DNA from: Candidatus Bathyarchaeota archaeon
GTDB taxonomy: Archaea > Thermoproteota > Bathyarchaeia > RBG-16-48-13 > GCA-020355125
Length of the DNA: 10,120 bases
Reading direction: 5' to 3'
Assembly (NCBI GenBank): GCA_030670615.1
Contig: DAOVBJ010000021.1
Span: forward strand, 1-10,120
Within the stretch, counting starts at the first letter, position 1. Each line of letters opens with the position of its first letter. Positions 1 through 4,153 of this stretch are shown here, piece by piece. A program made the translations under genes and the position numbers. The notes below the pieces were generated by a model. The model worked only from the letters and a program-made list of their open reading frames with translations, had not been told where the DNA came from and searched no databases.

Positions 1-1
1 G

Positions 2-223
2 GTCAACCTTAAACTCGCGGAGCAGGCGAAGAGACGCGACACACCCTATATGAGGTACCTGAGTAGACAACGTCCGAATCTTGTGGGGACACCTGACGTG
101 GTGACAGAAGGGATTAGGGAATACCTTGCCTTGGGCGTCGATCACGTCATCCTCAGATTTCACTACGGAGACGAAATCGACTCAATGACCCTCTTCATGG
201 ACGAAGTGAAGAACAGGCTTTAG
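2..223 (+). CDS. Luciferase-like (F420/flavin-dependent) monooxygenase, C-terminal fragment
   Basis: The gene is cut by the left edge of the window; 73 codons remain, ending in TAG at 221-223. The visible tail carries a segment beginning VGTPDVV, then GIREYLALGVDHVILRF and a final amphipathic helix ending EVKNRL. The combination of VGTP, a helix predicted to close the barrel, and GVDHVILRF is the usual C-terminal signature of luciferase-like TIM-barrel oxidoreductases (bacterial luciferase / F420-dependent methylenetetrahydromethanopterin reductase superfamily). In archaea these usually use F420H2 and a flavin- or pterin-type substrate. The substrate cannot be read from this tail, and the active-site half lies outside the window. 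It is followed by a 260-nt gap and then the GDSL hydrolase on the same strand; a shared transcript is not evident. Confidence 0.72.
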   Translation, partial: VNLKLAEQAKRRDTPYMRYLSRQRPNLVGTPDVVTEGIREYLALGVDHVILRFHYGDEIDSMTLFMDEVKNRL

Positions 224-279
224 CCCACAAAGGTTTCCCCCTACTTACCTACAGATAACCCAAAGGCTTCGCTTAGTCG

Positions 280-420
280 ATGGTGGAGAATTCGCATGAG
301 CGGCAGACCTCGTGGAAAAGGATCCAGTCGTGGATGGAACTGCCCCTTGAGCCGCTAACGGTTTACTGTACTACGAGATTCATAAAAAAAAGTTCCTTAG
401 ATGACTTCATATTTGCCTAA
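280..420 (+). other. Possible 46-codon ORF in the gap between the oxidoreductase and the hydrolase
   Basis: An ATG-started frame (280-282 to TAA 418-420) encodes 46 residues beginning MVENSHERQTSWKRIQSW, containing two SW dipeptides seven residues apart and ending LDDFIFA. It has no Shine-Dalgarno-like sequence before the ATG and I recognise no family. It fills most of the 224-485 gap, which otherwise holds an A-run (382-391) and the ribosome site of the next gene. It may be chance; composition is the only support. Confidence 0.17.
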
Positions 421-464
421 AAACCTGCTCCAATGGACTTATAGGATGCTCCTTTGCTACGTTT

Positions 465-473
465 GGAAGGTGA
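465..473 (+). promoter_or_regulatory. Ribosome binding site of the GDSL hydrolase
   Basis: GGAAGGTGA lies 12 nt before the ATG at 486 and is one inserted base away from the archaeal consensus GGAGGTGA. The spacing is long but usable and supports the ATG at 486 as the start. A weak TATA-like CTTATAGG sits at 438-445, too close to the ribosome site to be a confident promoter. Confidence 0.45.
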
Positions 474-485
474 CTAATCCCTCTT

Positions 486-1121
486 ATGCCTAGAACGATA
501 ACCTTTGTGGCTTTAGGAGACAGCCTTACCGTAGGCTTTATCCCTTCGCGTATAGCAACGCAGCCGTATTCGCGGTTTTTAAAGGAAATCACAGACAATT
601 TTCTACCGCAATCTATCAGGCCCCATACGTTCAAGATCCGATTTATAAACAGGGGCGTAAACGGTGATCTAACCAGTGACATGCTACTACGGTTTAACCA
701 GGACGTCATTGCATTGAATCCAAATTACGTCATAATTTTAGGCGGAACAAACGACATAGGCTGGGGTCTTCCTGTTGACGAAACATTCTCCTGCCTCAAA
801 CAAATGTATGAAAAAGCTGTCGATAACAACGTGGAGCCCATCGTATGCACCGTGCCTTCCCTTCTCGGATGGGACGAAGGCATCCCGCCACGACTGACCC
901 TTAACCACTTATTACGGCACTTTTATCGCGATAAGAATACTCTGTGCGTAGACCTCTTTGAAGCAACGTGTGATTCTGCGACGAAACGGCTCCGATCGGA
1001 ATACACCAGTGATGGCCTGCACTTCAACGCTCTGGGTTACAGAAAAATTGCTGAAACTATCTTCAAAGAAGCCGTGCGAAGGGTACTGACTCGTGATCTT
1101 CCCCTAAAGACGGGACGTTAA
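486..1121 (+). CDS. SGNH/GDSL-family hydrolase (lipase/esterase-like), cytoplasmic
   Basis: A complete 211-residue protein, a normal length for single-domain SGNH hydrolases. The blocks are all present in order: block I GDSLTVG at residues 11-17 with nucleophile Ser13; block II around NRGVNG (55-60) with the oxyanion glycine; block III GGTND at 86-90 with Asn89; block V DGLHFNALGY with Asp176 and catalytic His179. Family members hydrolyse ester bonds in lipids, acylated sugars or thioesters through a Ser-Asp-His triad, with the oxyanion hole made by Ser, Gly and Asn. There is no signal peptide: the N-terminus runs straight into the first beta strand (TITFVALGDS), so the enzyme should be cytoplasmic and is unlikely to be a secreted lipase. 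The real substrate cannot be inferred. It stands alone, and its 3' end faces the aminotransferase. Confidence 0.88.
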   Translation: MPRTITFVALGDSLTVGFIPSRIATQPYSRFLKEITDNFLPQSIRPHTFKIRFINRGVNGDLTSDMLLRFNQDVIALNPNYVIILGGTNDIGWGLPVDETFSCLKQMYEKAVDNNVEPIVCTVPSLLGWDEGIPPRLTLNHLLRHFYRDKNTLCVDLFEATCDSATKRLRSEYTSDGLHFNALGYRKIAETIFKEAVRRVLTRDLPLKTGR

Positions 1122-1187
1122 TCCCTCTCACATTTTATAAGACCATTAATTGTATAGCTGACTATTTGGAAGTCTCTCGCGTGTCTG

Positions 1188-1203
1188 TAGCCTATCTAGG
1201 CTA
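1188..1203. repeat. Perfect 7-bp inverted repeat at the convergent gene ends
   Basis: TAGCCTA-TC-TAGGCTA is a perfect 7+7 inverted repeat with a 2-nt centre. It covers the stop codon (TAG, 1196-1198) and last codons of the aminotransferase gene, and lies 66 nt past the hydrolase stop. A hairpin at a convergent junction suggests a two-way 3'-end or RNA-stability element. A 2-nt loop is tight and no T-run follows on either strand, so a classical terminator call is weak. Confidence 0.35.
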
Positions 1204-2389
1204 AGTACTCTCTTATTCTCCGTATGCCTTCTCGGATATTTGCTTCAGAGGTCGCGTAGGAGAACCGGATGTGTTTCCCTTCTCCCTCGATTTTCTGACC
1301 AAAGTGGATGTCCGATAACACGGCCACTCCTGCGTCGTGAAGCAGTCGTTTTCGGAAGCTCTCGGAGTCTTTAGCATCGACCCGCTGACATGCTTCAGTC
1401 ACGTTGGGCCAAACGTAAAATGCGCCTCCTGGCGCCATACACTGTATCCCTTTGATTCCGTTCAACCCTTTCACGATGAGATCTCGTCGTTTTGTGAAGC
1501 TCGCCATCATTCGCCCCATGGATTCTTGGGGTCCGGTTAACGCCGCGATGGAGGCGTACTGATTCGGGTGTCCGGCACACGAATCCGTGTTGGTGACCCA
1601 TCGCGCGAGGGGAGCCGCGAGGTGCTCATTGGCGGCGAAGCCGATCCGCCACCCGGTCATTGCATATGTCTTCGACATGGAGTCCATGAGGACCGTACGC
1701 TCCTGAGCTTCGGGGACGGAGGCGATGCTCGCGAACTCACCGTCGTGAACCATACGTGAATAGATTTCATCCGAGAGGATCCACAGATCTGGGTAGCGTT
1801 TGATGACCTCCACGATTGCCTCGACATCTTCCTTTCTCAACACGCCGCCGGTGGGATTGTGAGGAGAATTCAAGATTAAGAGACGCGTTCGATCGTTCAC
1901 CTTTCGCTCCAGTTCCTCGATATCGAGTCGATACTCGTTGCGTTCTCGAAGCATGTATGGCACGGGAACGGCTCCATGCGCGTAGATTTGGGATTCGTAG
2001 ATGGGGAACCCAGGATTTGGGTAGAGCACTTCATGGCCCACCCCGAAGTCGGTGACGCATAGGATCATGTAGCCGATGAAGGGCTTCGCGCCATTCGCGA
2101 CCACCACAGACTCCGAAGTCACAGGAATTCCTCTCGTCATCGAGAAATATTCTGCGACTGCCTCGCGTAATGGAGGAATGCCTGCTGACTCGGTGTACCC
2201 CGTTTTTCCCGCGTTTATCGCCTCGATGGCAGCTTGTTTAATGTGCTCTGGTGTGTCAAAGTCTGGTTGACCGATACAAAAGTTCACGATGTCCGCGCCG
2301 TTCTCGAGGAGCATGTTCACTTCTTTCAAAACGACGAATGCGTTTTCCGTTCCAAGACTCTTGGTTCTATTAGACACATTCAATTCCAT
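1196..2389 (-). CDS. Class I/II PLP-dependent aminotransferase (aspartate aminotransferase-like)
   Basis: A complete 397-residue fold-type I enzyme of the aspartate/alanine/aromatic aminotransferase family (about 380-410 residues). Visible landmarks: GQPDFDTP (40-47) at the substrate-entry strand; KTGYTESAGIPPLREA (62-77); NSPHNPTGG (174-182) with the cofactor-binding Asn; LSDEIYS (205-211) with Asp207 and Tyr210 contacting the PLP ring and O3'; MDSMSKTYAMTGWRIGF (235-251) with Schiff-base Lys240 and Arg248 for the phosphate; HIRFSYA (373-379) with Arg375, the substrate alpha-carboxylate clamp. It moves an amino group between an amino acid and a 2-oxo acid in the cytosol. The amino acid specificity is not readable; aspartate, alanine or a broad range are all possible. 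The ATG at 2389 is preceded by GGTGGTTG, so I keep that start. The gene appears monocistronic. Confidence 0.93.
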   Translation of the reverse strand: MELNVSNRTKSLGTENAFVVLKEVNMLLENGADIVNFCIGQPDFDTPEHIKQAAIEAINAGKTGYTESAGIPPLREAVAEYFSMTRGIPVTSESVVVANGAKPFIGYMILCVTDFGVGHEVLYPNPGFPIYESQIYAHGAVPVPYMLRERNEYRLDIEELERKVNDRTRLLILNSPHNPTGGVLRKEDVEAIVEVIKRYPDLWILSDEIYSRMVHDGEFASIASVPEAQERTVLMDSMSKTYAMTGWRIGFAANEHLAAPLARWVTNTDSCAGHPNQYASIAALTGPQESMGRMMASFTKRRDLIVKGLNGIKGIQCMAPGGAFYVWPNVTEACQRVDAKDSESFRKRLLHDAGVAVLSDIHFGQKIEGEGKHIRFSYATSEANIREGIRRIREYLA

Positions 2390-2390
2390 T

Positions 2391-2450
2391 CAACCACCCA
2401 CTTCATAAGGAGTACCCAACACATCATTCAACCACTCTCTTTAAAAAATT
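2391..2450 (-). promoter_or_regulatory. Promoter and ribosome site of the aminotransferase gene
   Basis: On the minus strand a BRE-like CTTTGAAA runs into TTTTTTAAA (about 2440-2449), a good archaeal TATA box. Transcription would begin about 25 nt further on, near 2418, giving a leader of roughly 30 nt that ends in GGTGGTTG just before the ATG at 2389. Position and composition fit a standard archaeal promoter; no start-site data exist here. Confidence 0.5.
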
Positions 2451-2465
2451 TCAAAGTCGAAGTGG

Positions 2466-2488
2466 CTGCTCAACAGCCTGCTGAACAG
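2466..2488. repeat. Two tandem 11-bp quasi-palindromes upstream of the aminotransferase TATA box
   Basis: CTGCTCAACAG (2466-2476) and CTGCTGAACAG (2478-2488) are near-identical direct repeats on a 12-bp period. Each is also an imperfect palindrome with outer arms CTG/CAG. They begin 17 bp upstream of the TATA box edge on the minus-strand promoter, where an archaeal activator or Lrp/AsnC-type regulator could bind. That role is inferred from position only. Confidence 0.35.
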
Positions 2489-2526
2489 GAAGAGGACGCC
2501 AAAGAAGCATTAATTGACGTAGCCAT
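2470..2526 (-). other. Possible 18-codon leader ORF upstream of the aminotransferase promoter
   Basis: ATG at 2526 to TGA at 2470 encodes 18 residues rich in Ser and Ala with two Cys. Upstream lies a TATA-like CTTAAATAATA (2571-2581), which would start transcription near 2551, and a purine-rich GAGGAAGAGAG between. This could be an alternative upstream promoter with a leader peptide for the aminotransferase, or chance. Its 3' end overlaps the tandem 11-bp repeats, so the amino acid make-up may be a by-product of that repeat. Confidence 0.18.
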
Positions 2527-2670
2527 CTGTAATCTCTCTTCCTCACTTTTTTGGTCTTCTATTGTCTATGTATTATTTAAGAATTATGTGTACAAGCATG
2601 TGCATAGACTGAGAGTCATTGAATTCGATGTAGACCTACACCAAGTTGCCTCAATTATTGTTCTCAGACT

Positions 2671-2736
2671 ACGATACCCTTTGATACACTGCTTTCAGGT
2701 ATGAGAAAGACAGTCCCACCTCCTTTGAGGTATCGT
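2671..2736 (-). ncRNA. Candidate structured small RNA (closed stem plus internal hairpin)
   Basis: ACGATACC (2671-2678) and GGTATCGT (2729-2736) are perfect 8-bp complements enclosing 50 nt. Inside, ACTGCTTTC (2688-2696) pairs with GAAAG (2705-2709) and CAGT (2711-2714) to give a 9-bp hairpin with a 1-nt bulge and an 8-nt loop. A third, competing hairpin ACCTC/GAGGT (2718-2722 / 2727-2731) shares bases with the outer stem. On the minus strand that third hairpin contains a perfect GGAGGTG ribosome-site sequence with no start codon at useful spacing. A TATA box CTTTAAAAA at 2766-2774 predicts a start near 2743, just before the outer stem, which favours minus-strand transcription. I do not recognise a known family; C/D boxes are absent. 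It could also be a leader element or a processed sRNA. Confidence 0.4.
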
Positions 2737-2765
2737 TCTTTTCTATCAATCGTTTCGGATACTAG

Positions 2766-2774
2766 TTTTTAAAG
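2766..2774 (-). promoter_or_regulatory. TATA box for the candidate structured RNA
   Basis: CTTTAAAAA on the minus strand is a good archaeal TATA match, centred about 26 nt upstream of position 2743 and about 32 nt from the 5' arm of the structured element. It overlaps the TAA stop of the upstream 38-codon frame, so the two units would be packed end to end. Confidence 0.35.
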
Positions 2775-2885
2775 TTCTAGCTCGTGTCGATTGCACTCTT
2801 TACATACTCTTTCTAAGCTCGTACGATGTGTCTTCATGTACTTAAGCGGGGGATTTCTGCAATGGATCCTGATTTTCTTCTCCAC
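2769..2885 (-). CDS. Possible 38-residue CxxC micro-protein
   Basis: A GTG-started frame (2885 to TAA at 2769) encodes 38 residues, starting MEKKIRIHCRN and ending LERVCKECNRHELEL. His8-Cys9 and the pair Cys28-x-x-Cys31 resemble a zinc ribbon, although the first half has Pro where a second CxxC cysteine would be expected. It is strongly basic and hydrophilic. A TATA-like GATAAAAAG (2910-2918) lies about 26-30 nt upstream, which would give a leaderless or nearly leaderless message. The overlapping ATG at 2889 reads only 15 codons in another frame. I recognise no family. It lies between the LOG gene and the structured RNA on the same strand. It could be a real small zinc protein, a remnant, or chance. 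Confidence 0.3.
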   Translation of the reverse strand: MEKKIRIHCRNPPLKYMKTHRTSLERVCKECNRHELEL

Positions 2886-2909
2886 TCATTTATCTTCTCG
2901 CCTCAACAT

Positions 2910-2918
2910 CTTTTTATC
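2910..2918 (-). promoter_or_regulatory. TATA-like box before the 38-residue frame
   Basis: GATAAAAAG on the minus strand sits about 26 nt before an ATG (2889) and 30 nt before the GTG at 2885, the distance expected for leaderless archaeal transcripts. No clear BRE precedes it. Confidence 0.3.
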
Positions 2919-2998
2919 CGAGATTTGACGTAGAAGGTTCTGCCAATATGGGTTTTCGGCACTGCCCTCGCAAACGATGTCTTTCATGCTCCGTGAAG

Positions 2999-3010
2999 AG
3001 CTAGCTAGCT
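2999..3010. repeat. AGCTAGCTAGCT palindrome, copy 1
   Basis: A 12-bp self-complementary run of AGCT units in the gap downstream of the LOG gene. The same 12-mer occurs at 7404-7415 downstream of the leucyl-tRNA synthetase gene, and a shorter AGCTAGCT lies at 3094-3101. All three copies are non-coding and lie just past the 3' ends of minus-strand genes. CTAG-containing words are often scarce in prokaryotic genomes, so the clustering stands out. Function unknown. Confidence 0.35.
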
Positions 3011-3129
3011 ATTATCCTTAAGGGCAAGTCCATCAGAATTGGTGAAGTCTTATTTTCGTACTTCCCTTCTCGAAAAGACCAGCGTGTGTATAGAGCTAGC
3101 TTTTTGGGTCAAGAAGTTTCTCTCATGTT

Positions 3130-3726
3130 TTAAAAAGTACTTTGATAAACCTTCTTAATTATTTCTAGAGCTTCCTCATAAGTATCCACTACAGTGAGTA
3201 GATCGAGGTCTTCTTGTTTTAAAAAATGATTTTTTAATGGCCATTTTTTTATCCAACGGATTAAGTCTTGCCACATATTTCCAAGCAGAATGATAGGAAT
3301 GTCATGTATCATATTTACCTGCAGTAACTGCCATGTATAAAGTAGCTCCAACAGGGTTCCAACACCCCCAGGAGCAACTACCACTACATTAGCGAGTTCT
3401 ATAAAATTATCAAGACGAGTAGAAAAGCGAGAAAACTCTTTTTTGATATCGAGGTGATCAGAGTCTCTTTGTTCTTTGGGTAATTTGATTTGAAGGCCTA
3501 TGGAAAGAGCCTTACGGCTTACATCTCCAGCGTGATGTCCTACGCTTGCAGCATCCATAAGACCCGGCCCTCCACCTGTAACAAGATCTATACCTTCTTC
3601 AGCAAGTCCCTTAGCTAAATCGTATATTAAATACCAGTTAGGGTCTCCAGGCTCTATTCTAGCAGAACCAAAGATTACAACATAAAACCTTTTTTTATTG
3701 ATCCTATTTTTGGTTTCGACTGTCAT
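3130..3726 (-). CDS. LOG-family Rossmann-fold protein (lysine-decarboxylase-like fold)
   Basis: About 198 residues; a GTG three codons upstream (3735) is an alternative start. I prefer the ATG at 3726 because GAAGTG lies 7 nt before it and homologues begin about ten residues before the first strand. Numbered from the GTG, it shows FGSAR (22-26) at the first Rossmann strand, GGGPGLMDAA (54-63) for nucleotide phosphate, Arg107 in STRLDN, and the family hallmark PGGVGTLLE (122-130) with its acidic residue Glu130. LOG proteins in plants and bacteria release cytokinin bases from nucleoside monophosphates; many relatives act on AMP-like nucleotides or have unknown roles, so the archaeal substrate is open. 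No membrane or signal segment. The gene is clearly more A/T-rich than its neighbours (many AAA, ATA, AGA codons), which suggests acquisition from another lineage. Confidence 0.87.
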   Translation of the reverse strand: MTVETKNRINKKRFYVVIFGSARIEPGDPNWYLIYDLAKGLAEEGIDLVTGGGPGLMDAASVGHHAGDVSRKALSIGLQIKLPKEQRDSDHLDIKKEFSRFSTRLDNFIELANVVVVAPGGVGTLLELLYTWQLLQVNMIHDIPIILLGNMWQDLIRWIKKWPLKNHFLKQEDLDLLTVVDTYEEALEIIKKVYQSTF

Positions 3727-3777
3727 AAACAGCACTTCATTTACAAAACCATATTGTTGATACAGGATACAGGATTT

Positions 3778-3822
3778 TCATGGCATAATTGAGTATCTTT
3801 CGATTTTTTCAGTTTTCCACAT
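3778..3822 (-). other. 14-codon upstream ORF, in frame with the LOG gene across a TGA
   Basis: ATG at 3822 begins a short frame (MWKTEKIERYSIMP, then TGA at 3778-3780) in exactly the same register as the LOG gene. The frame stays open from that TGA to the LOG start. The intervening stretch includes a 7-bp tandem repeat (GATACAG twice, 3759-3772). It could be a leader peptide, a decayed N-terminal extension, or chance. The LOG fold is complete without it, so a broken gene is not implied. Confidence 0.2.
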
Positions 3823-3852
3823 TTTACTAATACAATACGCGTGCAGAGGATG

Positions 3853-3924
3853 TTACGGTATAGCGCGAGCGCACTCACTTCTTACAGGTTTCGAACACAA
3901 GGGACACTGTTTCTCTTTCATCAT
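3853..3924 (-). CDS. Possible 23-residue Cys-rich micropeptide after the copper operon
   Basis: ATG-ATG at 3924 opens a 23-codon frame to TAA at 3853 with CPLCSKPV (Cys7, Cys10) and a third cysteine, Cys18, in SEC. A CPxCxKPV turn is typical of zinc-knuckle and zinc-ribbon half-sites. GAGAGTGA, close to the GGAGGTGA consensus, ends 4 nt before the ATG. It starts 70 nt after the YHS gene on the same strand, but a T-run hairpin lies between, so joint transcription needs read-through. By context it might bind copper or zinc; no homologue is recognised and the frame is very short. Confidence 0.3.
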   Translation of the reverse strand: MMKEKQCPLCSKPVRSECARAIP

Positions 3925-3960
3925 TCATTTCACTCTCTTTATTCGCGCTCTACGAAGGGG

Positions 3961-3988
3961 CTCTCCCCCATAAAAAAAGGGGGGTGAG
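3961..3988 (-). terminator. Hairpin with T7 run ending the copper operon
   Basis: Just after the YHS stop on the minus strand, CTCACCCCC and GGGGGAGAG form an 8-of-9 bp stem whose loop contains seven T residues. In archaea a T-run is itself the main termination signal, so transcription from the ATPase/YHS unit is likely to stop here. The reading on the other strand is an A-run, so it acts in one direction. Confidence 0.55.
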
Positions 3989-3994
3989 GGGTTG

Positions 3995-4141
3995 TTACAT
4001 CTTCATGTATTTGTGTGGATTCGCTTCGAAGGCTTTCTGGCATCCTGGAGCGCAGAAGTAGACCGTCTTTCCCATGTGAGTCGTCTTCCACTTCGCAGTC
4101 TTCTCGTCGACATCCATACCACAGACCGGATCTTTTGCCAT
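3995..4141 (-). CDS. YHS-domain metal-binding protein linked to the copper ATPase
   Basis: A 48-residue protein that is essentially one YHS domain: KDPVCGMDVD (3-12) with Cys7, YFCAPGCQKAFEANPHKY (28-45) with Cys30 and Cys34. These three cysteines and the CGM turn match YHS modules found beside or fused to heavy-metal P-type ATPases. Single-domain YHS proteins are thought to bind Cu or other soft metals and hand them to, or sense them for, the exporter; that role is family knowledge plus context. The ATG at 4141 is fixed by GGAGGTGA at 4146-4153. A frame extending to 4240 is open upstream but lies inside the ATPase gene and lacks a ribosome site. Only 4 nt separate the ATPase stop from this ATG. 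Confidence 0.9.
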   Translation of the reverse strand: MAKDPVCGMDVDEKTAKWKTTHMGKTVYFCAPGCQKAFEANPHKYMKM

Positions 4142-4145
4142 TATG

Positions 4146-4153
4146 TCACCTCC
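4146..4153 (-). promoter_or_regulatory. Shine-Dalgarno site built from the ATPase stop codon
   Basis: GGAGGTGA, a full match to the archaeal anti-16S consensus, is formed by the last two Arg codons (AGG AGG) and the TGA stop of the ATPase gene, 4 nt before the YHS ATG. Ribosomes ending the ATPase would sit on the YHS start, which indicates translational coupling. Confidence 0.85.

Noticed and set aside
2234..2704. A 156-codon plus-strand frame overlapping the start of the aminotransferase gene
   Set aside because: Its first third is the antisense of the aminotransferase coding region and the rest crosses that gene's promoter and the structured RNA candidate. A short stretch (PAEQEEDAKEALIDVA) looks protein-like but is partly dictated by the tandem 11-bp repeats.
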